A stretch of 34,561 nt of DNA, from contig JAENYN010000043.1 of assembly GCA_016841765.1 (NCBI GenBank), positions 1-34,561 of the forward strand, in the 5' to 3' direction. The stretch's first letter is position 1, and each line of letters begins with the position of its first letter. The notes below the pieces were generated by a model that worked only from the letters and a program-made list of their open reading frames with translations, was not told the DNA's origin and searched no databases. The translations under genes were made by a program, and so were the position numbers. Below, piece by piece: positions 1 to 6,550 of the stretch. The stretch is from Guptibacillus hwajinpoensis. Lineage in GTDB: Bacteria; Bacillota; Bacilli; Bacillales; Bacillaceae_O.

Positions 1-36
1 TGGTGAAAGCGAGTACCTGCAACGGAAATCAACACT
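1..36 (+). repeat. 3' end of a dispersed Bacillaceae-type repeat (copy A, cut by window edge)
   Basis: The first bases read GGTGAAAGCGAGTACCTGCA and continue into CGGAAATCAAC. The same tail, in diverged form, occurs on the minus strand near 34348-34390 (GGTGAAAGTGAGTGTCTGCA) and near 16703-16728 (CTCTGCAACTGAAATCAACG). I recall tails of this kind from interspersed repeats common in Bacillaceae intergenic DNA. Only the end of this copy is in the window. Confidence 0.55.
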
Positions 37-57
37 AGCGTTTAACAGAGCCATTGT

Positions 58-92
58 AAAAAAGGCTTGCAGGCATCTTCCGCCTGCAAGCC
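58..92 (-). terminator. Intrinsic terminator of the peroxiredoxin unit
   Basis: On the minus strand GGCTTGCAGGC, a 7-nt loop and GCCTGCAAGCC form a perfect 11-bp stem followed by TTTTTTA. It lies 12 nt after the peroxiredoxin stop codon. Confidence 0.93.
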
Positions 93-104
93 TCTTTCCG
101 CTTT

Positions 105-575
105 TTACTCTTCCGCTTTCAATCTCCGCAGTTCTTCCATTGTGCGTTCATAATGTTCGGGGGTTCCGGCACCGAATTCGGTATTTTGATACTTTAAATT
201 GCCGTCCTTACCAACAACGAACACGGAACGTTTGGCCACAAGGCCCTCCTCATTGAACACATCATACTTCTTTGCCGTTTCTTTCCGCCAGTCCGACAGC
301 AATGGATATGGAAGGGTTCCGAGACTCGCCGCAAACACATTATGTGCAAAAATGTGGTCTACACTAATGGCAAGCACTTCTGCGTCATATTCCTCAATCT
401 TTTTGTAGTCTTCCTTCCAGGAAGACAGTTCTTTGATTCAGCCGGGTGTGAAATCAAGCGGATAAAAAGCGACTAAAACATTTTTCTTCCCTTTGTAATC
501 GGATAATGAAATTTTATTACCTGTTGTAGACGATAGCTCAAAATCCGGGGCTGGTTGTCCAACTTCAAGCGGCAT
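105..575 (-). CDS. Selenocysteine-containing peroxiredoxin (Sec46 encoded by TGA)
   Basis: This is a peroxiredoxin of the AhpC/TSA redoxin fold (156 residues), predicted to reduce hydroperoxides in the cytoplasm. It is read through an in-frame TGA at 438-440. The start at 575 follows AAAGGAGG with good spacing. Residues 36-46 read AFYPLDFTPGU, where family members have Cys in the TPxxC active site. The conserved Arg follows in the segment AKRSVFVVGKDG. There is no other Cys, so it would be a 1-Cys (1-Sec) enzyme needing an outside thiol partner. A perfect 7-bp hairpin begins 11 nt after the TGA. An annotation that stops at TGA would report only the C-terminal 90 residues from an internal ATG at 377. 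It is last in a unit after a CxxC mini-protein and a small membrane protein. The alternative is a pseudogene with one nonsense change. The hairpin and the second Sec-type gene in the window argue against this. Confidence 0.85.
408..426 (-). promoter_or_regulatory. Candidate bacterial SECIS hairpin in the peroxiredoxin mRNA
   Basis: On the minus strand GTCTTCC, loop TGGAA and GGAAGAC form a perfect 7-bp stem. The stem starts 11 nt after the TGA, the same spacing as in fdnG in this window. The loop has G at its second and third positions, which fits the loose bacterial SECIS rule of a G in the first two loop bases. It lacks the E. coli-like GGTC loop and bulged T. Confidence 0.72.
438..440 (-). 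other. Selenocysteine codon (TGA) of the peroxiredoxin
   Basis: The TGA is in frame with the start at 575 and the TAA at 105-107. It falls exactly on the peroxidatic residue of the TPGC-type motif (residue 46). Reading frame and homology continue on both sides. Confidence 0.82.
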
Positions 576-639
576 TTGAATTCCTCCTTTACCTTTCTGT
601 TATTCCCTTCGCCTTTTCTTTGAAACCTTTCACGCCTCC

Positions 640-780
640 TCATTTTGCAGGAGGATCCGGATCTCTCGGATTCTTATGGACTTCAATTATAATCGGTTCA
701 AGAAACTCTGTAGTCCGGCAAGCCGGGCATTCGTTTTGATCTTTTATGATGGTGCAGCAGCGGCGGCAAGTATAGTGCAT
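640..780 (-). CDS. 46-residue double-CxxC (zinc-ribbon-like) protein
   Basis: A short ORF starts at ATG 780, 8 nt after the GGAG of AAAAAGGAGTTCATCAT, and ends at TGA 640-642. It encodes 46 residues beginning MHYTCRRCCTIIKDQNECPA and then CRTTEF. The pattern C5-x2-C8-C9 and C18-x2-C21 suggests one zinc or iron site of the ribbon/rubredoxin type. The tail is rich in Pro and Asp (NPRDPDPPAK). It lies between a small membrane protein and the Sec-peroxiredoxin on the same strand, with gaps of 56 and 64 nt, so co-transcription is likely. I do not recognise the family. A role as a redox partner or metal-binding accessory of the peroxiredoxin is only a guess from position. Confidence 0.72.
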   Translation of the reverse strand: MHYTCRRCCTIIKDQNECPACRTTEFLEPIIIEVHKNPRDPDPPAK

Positions 781-836
781 ATGATGAACTCCTTTTTAAT
801 CATCATATGCCCGACAGCTGTTTCAAGTTGCCTTTT

Positions 837-1064
837 TTAGTAAAAAACAATAAATAAATAAAAGACATAGCCCAGCAAAACGGCCGCCATGACGGCATAG
901 GCAAGGAATACCGGATTCCGGGCAATCGGGTGGGCCTTGACCTGTTCGCTGATATCCGAATCCCTTTCGCTTTTCTGATTCTGGCCGAGCCGGTATGTCC
1001 AAAAAAGCCCATACAGCGTGGTGATCAAGACTAACACAATCAGTACCAACGTTAAACTGTCCAT
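837..1064 (-). CDS. Small two-helix membrane protein, unknown function
   Basis: The product is about 75 residues with two hydrophobic segments, near residues 3-22 (TLVLIVLVLITTLYGLF) and near 50-73 (FLAYAVMAAVLLGYVFYLF). A polar charged loop (RLGQNQKSERDSDISEQ) separates them. An earlier ATG exists at 1070, but it lies only 1-2 nt after the AAAGGAAGG ribosome site. The ATG at 1064 has a proper 7-nt spacer and is preferred. It is first in the probable unit with the CxxC mini-protein and the Sec-peroxiredoxin. No family was recognised. Confidence 0.65.
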   Translation of the reverse strand: MDSLTLVLIVLVLITTLYGLFWTYRLGQNQKSERDSDISEQVKAHPIARNPVFLAYAVMAAVLLGYVFYLFIVFY

Positions 1065-1310
1065 ACTCATCCCTTCCTTTTACTGTTTACCTTAGCTTTT
1101 GCGCACTTAGCCAAAGTATGCATAACGGTAAAAAACTGGCGGATGAATAGGTATGTAGTTCGGAAATATATAAAGAAGACTTTAATTAGCATATGCGATT
1201 TGATTACATCCTTAGTGTGCAATTTAGCATTTTGGCACCGCAAAACCGAATCTGCTGATGGATAGAAAATCGGTGATCCGATTACCAGCAACACGATCCT
1301 GCTTCCATGG
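1065..1310. other. Intergenic stretch upstream of the peroxiredoxin unit
   Basis: About 245 nt of AT-rich sequence lie between the histidine kinase terminator and the small membrane protein gene. It should hold the promoter of the peroxiredoxin unit on the minus strand. I could not pick a convincing -35/-10 pair, and I see no PerR-type palindrome. An ORF across it on the minus strand (1067-1315) has no ribosome site or family resemblance. Confidence 0.4.
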
Positions 1311-1343
1311 AACAAAGACGGTTCCCTGTCAACCGTCTTTGTT
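1311..1343 (-). terminator. Strong hairpin at the end of the two-component operon
   Basis: AACAAAGACGGTT and AACCGTCTTTGTT form a perfect 13-bp stem with a 7-nt loop. The hairpin includes the histidine kinase stop codon. The T-run on the minus side is weak, so its strength as an intrinsic terminator is uncertain. Confidence 0.65.
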
Positions 1344-2723
1344 ATTGTTATTCAGAGGGAACACAGCAAAAAATGAAGTTCCCCTGCCTTTTTTGCTTGC
1401 CGCTGTCAGCGTGCCTCCATGCGCTTCCATAAACCCCTTTGCTATCGCCAGGCCGAGGCCGGTTCCGCCGTCATTTCTTGAGCGGGCGGGATCCGTTCTG
1501 TAAAAGCGCTCAAAAATACGAGGCAGCCGTTCTTCTTCGATGCCAGTGCCGGTATCGCGCACTTCTAAAGTGACTTCTGTATCCGATTGAGAAAGGATAA
1601 TGCTGACTTTGCCTCCTGCCGGTGTATGCCGGAGTGCATTTCCGATTAGATTGACAGCAACCTGTGTGATGCGGTCGGGATCAAGGTCGAGTTTCGGGAT
1701 TCCCTGCCCTTCATCAAAATGAAGTGAAATACCTTTTTCCTCGGCAGTTAATGTGAAGTGCTCCACTACATTGCCGATGAGCCGGGCCGGCTCAATCGTT
1801 TCCAGCTTCAGAGGCAGCTTTCCGGCTTCGGCAAGGCTCAACTGCTGTAAATCACGAACGAGTCTGCTTAACCTGTAGACTTCATCACTCATTTGCAAAA
1901 TGGTTTTATCGTCTGCCTCAATTGCTCCTTCCTGGATTGATTCTAGCCTGCCGCTCAAAATTGCCAGCGGGGTCCGCAGCTCGTGCGCCACATCCGCTAC
2001 AAGCGCTCTTCTCGCTTCCTCATTTCTGGCGAGTGCTTCTGTCATATCATTGAATGAAGCTGCAAGTTCCTCGAACTCATCCTGGCTTCCGACGGTCACC
2101 TTTTCGGTCTCACCTTTTCCGATCCGTTCGGCTGCTGCCATCAGTCTGTTCAGGGGCCTTGTCAGCACGCTTGCAAAGAAATAACCGGCCGCAACAGCCA
2201 GAAGGACAGCCCAAATGCTGCCAATCAAAATGGAACGATTAGCTGAATCCATAAATTGCCGCTCAATCCCCAGCAAGTTTTTAGAAGCCAGATCGTGAAT
2301 GATCAATGTGCCTGCGAACCGGCCGTCTGCCATCAATTCCCGCTTGATTCCTGCATATTCACCTGTATCCGGATCAGCTGGAATGCCTCCGGTATCTGCC
2401 ACTACATTTCCATTTTTGTCAATGAGGACAAAATCAGAAGAAAACCCTGCAAGCCCCATTCGCCCCCGCATCATCCCGGGCCCGCGCTGCACCTCTTCTG
2501 AAACAGAACCTTCAGCAAAAATGCCCGCCCCTTCCCAGGAGCCATTCTGTTCGTAATATGATTCAAGTGAACGGGCCAGCCGTTCAATCATTCCGCTCCG
2601 GTTTTCCTGAAGATACTCCTGGAATATGTTCCGCACTTGCTGCTGCAGATAAACGGATTGGAAGATGCCTGTCAAAAGAATGATGAATCCGAATATGAGG
2701 ATGATTTTTGTACGGAGTTTCAT
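1329..2723 (-). CDS. Membrane sensor histidine kinase (BaeS/ResE-like)
   Basis: This 464-residue histidine kinase has a transmembrane helix near residues 7-27, an extracellular sensor region near 28-165, and a second helix near 166-188. HAMP follows at about 188-240. The HisKA motif DVAHELRTPL has His247 as the phosphorylation site. The HATPase domain carries N (NLIGNALRH), G1 (VRDTGTGI), F (IFERFY) and G2 (GGTGLGLAI) boxes. The sensor region contains a Gly/Met/Arg-rich patch (GPGMMRGRMG). The start codon overlaps the upstream response regulator stop by 4 nt (ATGA), so the two are translationally coupled. The signal is unknown. The neighbouring secreted DUF2680-type protein also carries Gly/Met/Arg-rich runs and may be its target or ligand partner, by inference only. 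Confidence 0.93.
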   Translation of the reverse strand: MKLRTKIILIFGFIILLTGIFQSVYLQQQVRNIFQEYLQENRSGMIERLARSLESYYEQNGSWEGAGIFAEGSVSEEVQRGPGMMRGRMGLAGFSSDFVLIDKNGNVVADTGGIPADPDTGEYAGIKRELMADGRFAGTLIIHDLASKNLLGIERQFMDSANRSILIGSIWAVLLAVAAGYFFASVLTRPLNRLMAAAERIGKGETEKVTVGSQDEFEELAASFNDMTEALARNEEARRALVADVAHELRTPLAILSGRLESIQEGAIEADDKTILQMSDEVYRLSRLVRDLQQLSLAEAGKLPLKLETIEPARLIGNVVEHFTLTAEEKGISLHFDEGQGIPKLDLDPDRITQVAVNLIGNALRHTPAGGKVSIILSQSDTEVTLEVRDTGTGIEEERLPRIFERFYRTDPARSRNDGGTGLGLAIAKGFMEAHGGTLTAASKKGRGTSFFAVFPLNNNNKDG

Positions 2724-3421
2724 GATTCGCCACCAAACCGGTAGCCAATTCCATACACAGTATGTATGTAAACAGGTGATGATGGATCCTTTTCCACTTT
2801 CTTCCGGAGATTGCTTACATGGGTATCAATCGATCGTTCATAATTGGCATAGGCTTCCCCCATTGCACTGTTCATCAGTTGCAGCCTGCTGTATACACGC
2901 CCGGGCTTTTTCGCAAGCGTGACAAGTATTTTATACTCGGTCGGTGTAAGCGCCAGTTTTTCACTCCTCACAAACACTTCATATGATGAAAGATTGATCG
3001 TAATATCTCCCCTGACAATCATTTCATCCTTTCCGGATTCTTCCCGGGGGTCTTGCCCGCTTCTCCTGAGCACCGCTCTCATTCTGGCTGTAAGTTCCCT
3101 CAAGCTGAACGGCTTTGTCAAATAATCATCAGCACCCAGCTCCAGACCGAGAAGCTTATCAATTTCCTCCGATCTGGCGGTAAGCATAATGACAGGAAGG
3201 TTCTTGCGGGATGCCCTGATCTCACGCAAAGCTTGAAGCCCGTCCATTTCCGGCATCATCACGTCCAGAAGCATAAAGTCACATAAATTCTGTTTGACAA
3301 GTTCCAGTGCCGCATGCCCATTCTCTGCCTCTATGACGTCAAAGCCTTCATTCACTAAAAAGGATGAAATCATGTTGCGCATCTCTTTTTCGTCATCAAC
3401 AATAGCTACCCTCAGCCCCAT
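2720..3421 (-). CDS. OmpR/PhoB-family response regulator
   Basis: This 233-residue DNA-binding response regulator is the partner of the histidine kinase it overlaps. The receiver domain spans about residues 4-115, with acidic pair DD (9-10), phospho-acceptor Asp53 in LLDVMMPEMDG, and the conserved Lys in LTKPFSLREL. A winged-helix domain occupies about residues 135-230 and ends in HTVYGIGYRFGGES, typical of the family. The start is ATG 3421 after GGGAGGGCTTGCC. The gene is first in the operon. The regulon is not evident, but the secreted protein gene at 3621-4184 lies just upstream on the same strand. Confidence 0.95.
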   Translation of the reverse strand: MGLRVAIVDDEKEMRNMISSFLVNEGFDVIEAENGHAALELVKQNLCDFMLLDVMMPEMDGLQALREIRASRKNLPVIMLTARSEEIDKLLGLELGADDYLTKPFSLRELTARMRAVLRRSGQDPREESGKDEMIVRGDITINLSSYEVFVRSEKLALTPTEYKILVTLAKKPGRVYSRLQLMNSAMGEAYANYERSIDTHVSNLRKKVEKDPSSPVYIHTVYGIGYRFGGES

Positions 3422-3584
3422 GGCAAGCCCTCCCTTTTCACCTTCAATTATAGCAAATCGGCAAATCGCTCTCCGGATGAACTCTTGACAGCTTTTTTAA
3501 GTCTTCCCTGAACGGAGTGCGTACTCCTTTTTTGTCACAATCCAGCCAACCATTCCCTTTTATCTGCATTACAACAAAGAAAAC

Positions 3585-3612
3585 AGCCCCGAAGACTTTT
3601 CGCTTCAGGGCT
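3585..3612 (-). terminator. Terminator of the DUF2680-type gene
   Basis: On the minus strand AGCCCTGAAG, a short loop and CTTCGGGGCT are followed by GTTTTCTTTG. It lies just after the stop of the secreted protein gene and before the response regulator promoter region. Confidence 0.8.
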
Positions 3613-3620
3613 GGGAAGGA

Positions 3621-4184
3621 TTAAGCTGTCGGGCTCGCAAGGCATTGGCCGCTGCCGCGCTGGACGTTTCCGTTGTTACCGCGGCCGCCTCCGCGAATGC
3701 CTTTTCCGTTCATCGGACCGGTTTCGGTCCGCTGGATTCCATTTTCCATCTGTTGTTCCATGTTTTGAAGCATGAATTCCTTTTGTTCCTCGGTTATGAT
3801 TCCGTCTTCAACCATTTTATCAAGTTGTTCTTTCTTCACTTGGATCATGCCAGTCAACAACTCATCAACCGTAACACCTTTTTCTTCCGCGATATCGGCA
3901 AGTGATTTGCCGTTGAGCCGCGCTTCCTGCAGTTCCCCAGCTGTCATGCCGAGGATGTCGGCAGCCGCTGCTGAACTGGTGCCTGCAAAATAACTGCCCA
4001 TGCCTTTGCCATTGCCCTGAGGTCCGGGGCCCTGGCGGACAAATTGGCCATTTTGATTTTGAAGCTGGGCCGGTTCCCCGCTGTTATCCGCAGCAAGCGG
4101 CTCTTCTTGCGGGCCTGCCATCGCACCGAGTCCAAATGATGCAGCAAGTGTTCCTGCAGCCAATACCATTTTCCATTTTTTCAT
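3621..4184 (-). CDS. Secreted DUF2680-type protein
   Basis: The product is about 187 residues. The start is the ATG of MKKWKMVLAAGTLAASFG. An upstream in-frame ATG (4211) is rejected because its codons contain the ribosome site AAAGGAGATTGG. Residues 1-25 form a signal peptide (KKWK, hydrophobic core, then AMA). A low-complexity Q/N/G/P region follows. Near residues 75-150 comes a helical segment beginning AADILGMTAGELQEARLNGK and continuing SLADIAEEKGVTVDELL, then EEQKEFMLQNMEQQMENG. This is the form usual in DUF2680 proteins of Bacillales. The C-terminus is Gly/Arg/Asn-rich with a single Cys. Function is unknown. It sits beside a two-component system whose sensor also has a Gly/Met-rich loop, so it may be controlled by that system. 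Confidence 0.8.
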   Translation of the reverse strand: MKKWKMVLAAGTLAASFGLGAMAGPQEEPLAADNSGEPAQLQNQNGQFVRQGPGPQGNGKGMGSYFAGTSSAAAADILGMTAGELQEARLNGKSLADIAEEKGVTVDELLTGMIQVKKEQLDKMVEDGIITEEQKEFMLQNMEQQMENGIQRTETGPMNGKGIRGGGRGNNGNVQRGSGQCLASPTA

Positions 4185-4211
4185 TTCTTCCAATCTCCTT
4201 TCATAAGTCAA

Positions 4212-4412
4212 TCTCTACTTGCAACTTAATCGTACACCCTTCATTTCCAGAACTTTTCGGGGAGTTGTCAAGATAATGTTAAGATTCAAGCACAAAGTAC
4301 TCTCTGCTCACAAATCAGCCTAAGTTCTTGGAATATAAAAAAACACAGCTTCATCGGCTGTGTAAGACCGCAATATTTCAAATAAACTCGACGTTAGGCG
4401 GTAAAGCTTGTG
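4212..4412. other. Promoter region of the DUF2680-type gene
   Basis: This gene-free stretch upstream of 4184 should hold a minus-strand promoter. A TTGACA -35 candidate is visible near 4266-4271 (plus strand TGTCAA), but no good -10 follows at normal spacing. An activator such as the adjacent response regulator may be needed. No gene is seen here. Confidence 0.35.
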
Positions 4413-4560
4413 TTACCTTTTTCGTGAAGCGGGACCCTTTTTGGGGACGAATATACGGATGCGTTACCTTTTTCATGAAGCGGGGCCCGTTTTGGGAACG
4501 AATAGACGGATGCGTTGCCTTTTTCGTAAAGCGAGCCCCTCTTTGGGAACGAATGGACGG
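4413..4560. repeat. Three 51-bp tandem repeats
   Basis: Units begin at 4413, 4464 and 4515, an exact period of 51 bp. Each unit starts TTACCTTTTTCRTGAAGCG (third copy TTGCC...GTAAAGCG), continues with a GGCCC-like core, TTTGGGAACGAAT and ends ACGGATGCG. The period is a multiple of three, so a plus-strand frame shows a 17-residue repeat of the type TFFVKRxPxWxR. There is no good ribosome site or known family, and the array sits in an intergenic space before a terminator. Confidence 0.85.
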
Positions 4561-4590
4561 TACAAGTACGTCAACAGAGAACTAAAAAAA

Positions 4591-4612
4591 GAAGAGAGCG
4601 CCCGCCCTCTTC
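4591..4612 (-). terminator. Terminator of the fdhE-mobA-moeA operon
   Basis: On the minus strand GAAGAGGGCG, GG and CGCTCTCTTC form about a 10-bp stem with one G-T pair. It is followed by TTTTTTTAG, 6 nt after the stop codon of the MoeA-PBP gene. Confidence 0.92.
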
Positions 4613-4618
4613 TTGCAA

Positions 4619-6538
4619 TCAATCAATAAACACCGGTTCTTCATCTGCGATTTTGTATCCGCCGAGCTTCTCGACTTCTGCTTTGAAATCATCGGACCGG
4701 ATGACCTCCATCAGCATTCTTCCTGCTTCACTTTCCAAAAAGTCTTCCGACATCAACAGGTCATACGATTCGTATGCCACCGGCACAAAACCGAGATCCA
4801 TCGCTTTTGCTGCAGAGTAGATGCCGAGACCGGCGACATTCTCCTGTTGTTTCACCTCGGCAGCGACACTCAAATGGGAAAACATTTCCCGGTCATATCC
4901 CTGTATTTGTTCGGGACCCAGACCGGCTTTTTTAAGCATGTCATCAAACAAGATGCGGGTCCCCGCACCGCGCTGGCGATTCACGTAATGGACTCCGCGG
5001 CTGGCAATGTCTTCAATTGTGTTTATATGAAGAGGATTCCCTTTTGGGACAATCCAACCCTGTTCCCGTTTTAAAAACGGCAAAATCACAGCCTTATGAC
5101 CTTTTAAATAACGTTCAACATATGGAAAGTTATATGTCCCGCTTTCCGGATGAAGCAAGTGGATGCCGGCCACATGCGCTTCCTGTTTGCGGATTGCCAT
5201 GATGCCCGCCATGCTGCCGACATGGGCGGAAATGATTTGCCGCTCCTCATCTTTTTTCCGGATCAAGGAGGACAAAACATCGATTGACAAGTCGTGGCTT
5301 CCCGTAAATAATATGGATTTTTCAATTGCGGAAACCGGTTTGTATAACTCGATTTCCACCGTTTCCCCCTGTTCAAGGCCAAGGCTGTTCGGCGGCACCA
5401 CGAGCAGGCCGTCAGCACGGACAAGCGACATTGTGACACCTGCTGCGCGTGTAAGCGGGTTGGCGGTGAACACGCCGTCAACATAACCGATATTCATTCT
5501 GACAAAATCCTCGGAGCCCATATTCGAAACAATCCTCCGGCCCAGCTTCGCCTTCAGCGTGTCCCGTTTCGGTTCCGGTATGCCAAGATATTTGCAAATA
5601 AGCGGCCTAACGAACCATTCCATAGCCAGATAGGCAGATACCGGATAACCGGGCAGGCCGATTACGATTGTCCCATCTATCTTACCGAGGACAACCGGTT
5701 TCCCCGGTCTGGTTGCCACTCCATGGCTCATTACCTCGCCGAGTTCACCGATAATATGAACTGTGTAATCTTTTGAACCTGCAGATGAGCCGGCATTGAT
5801 GATGACAATATCAGCTTCCGCACAAGCGGCCTGCAAGGCCTCACGAATAAGTTCAGGCCTGTCCGCTACAATATTTTCAACAAAAGGTTCTCCGCCCCAT
5901 TCCTGCACGTATCCTGCAAAAACGGCACTGTTAAATTCGATGATGTCACCCGGCTCCATTTCCGGCTTGGGCTGGACAAGTTCATTACCCGTCGGAATAA
6001 TGGAAACATGCGGCTGTTTGACAACCGGCACTTCAAAAACGCCGCCCGCCGTCAAGGCCCCAAGATCGACCGGCCGCAATCTGTGTCCCTGCGGCAGCAG
6101 CATTTCCCCATTGACAAGATCTTCCCCGATCGGCCGGATATGCTGCCAGGGCGTCGCCGGAACGATAATTTCCACAGTTTCTTCATCAATGATCTGGACA
6201 TCTTCTATCATGATAACAGCGTCGAAATCCCCCGGTATCACATTACCGGTATCCACATATTGGAATTGCTGATCCTTTTTCAGCAGCAGCGGGCGCTGTT
6301 CGTGAGCGTCATATGTATCTTCAGCCCTGACCGCTATGCCGTCCATTGCTGATGCGTGGTAGTGCGGCATCGACAGTCTGGCATATATCGGTTCGGCAGT
6401 CACGCGGCTGAGGGCTTCCCTGGCAGGAATATATTCTGTCTGCCGGTCGAAGGTGAACGCATCAAGCAGTTCATCCCTTGCCTGTCTGCGCGGTTTGTCT
6501 TCAAGATAAATTTTTCGCTTGTAATGCTTAGAGTTCAC
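4619..6538 (-). CDS. moeA: MoeA molybdenum insertase fused to a periplasmic-binding-protein-like domain
   Basis: This 639-residue protein has two parts. Residues 1 to about 405 are a full MoeA (molybdopterin molybdotransferase) with HYHASAMDGIAVRAEDTYDA, GSSAGSKDYT and GKPVVLGKIDGTIVIGLPGYPVSA-type motifs, split here around the substrate site. Residues from about 420 to 639 form a type-2 periplasmic-binding-protein-like domain (SILFTGSHDLSIDVL, RQRGAGTRILFDDML, EVKQQENVAGLGIYSAAKA). In other proteins this fold binds oxyanions such as molybdate. There is no signal peptide, so it is cytoplasmic. The start is GTG 6538 after GGGGGT. It follows the standalone MoeA by 12 nt and is last in the operon. 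It probably inserts Mo or W into molybdopterin, with the extra domain sensing or supplying the oxyanion. The second role is inference. Confidence 0.88.
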   Translation of the reverse strand: MNSKHYKRKIYLEDKPRRQARDELLDAFTFDRQTEYIPAREALSRVTAEPIYARLSMPHYHASAMDGIAVRAEDTYDAHEQRPLLLKKDQQFQYVDTGNVIPGDFDAVIMIEDVQIIDEETVEIIVPATPWQHIRPIGEDLVNGEMLLPQGHRLRPVDLGALTAGGVFEVPVVKQPHVSIIPTGNELVQPKPEMEPGDIIEFNSAVFAGYVQEWGGEPFVENIVADRPELIREALQAACAEADIVIINAGSSAGSKDYTVHIIGELGEVMSHGVATRPGKPVVLGKIDGTIVIGLPGYPVSAYLAMEWFVRPLICKYLGIPEPKRDTLKAKLGRRIVSNMGSEDFVRMNIGYVDGVFTANPLTRAAGVTMSLVRADGLLVVPPNSLGLEQGETVEIELYKPVSAIEKSILFTGSHDLSIDVLSSLIRKKDEERQIISAHVGSMAGIMAIRKQEAHVAGIHLLHPESGTYNFPYVERYLKGHKAVILPFLKREQGWIVPKGNPLHINTIEDIASRGVHYVNRQRGAGTRILFDDMLKKAGLGPEQIQGYDREMFSHLSVAAEVKQQENVAGLGIYSAAKAMDLGFVPVAYESYDLLMSEDFLESEAGRMLMEVIRSDDFKAEVEKLGGYKIADEEPVFID

Positions 6539-6550
6539 ACCACTACCCCC

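Noticed and set aside
1067-1315. Minus-strand ORF of 82 residues upstream of the small membrane protein
   Set aside because: No ribosome site or family resemblance was seen. It covers the promoter region and the kinase terminator.
4328-4629. Plus-strand protein genes over the 51-bp repeats
   Set aside because: Two overlapping frames are both open because of the repeat. Neither has a ribosome site, and the end runs through the terminator of the opposite-strand operon.
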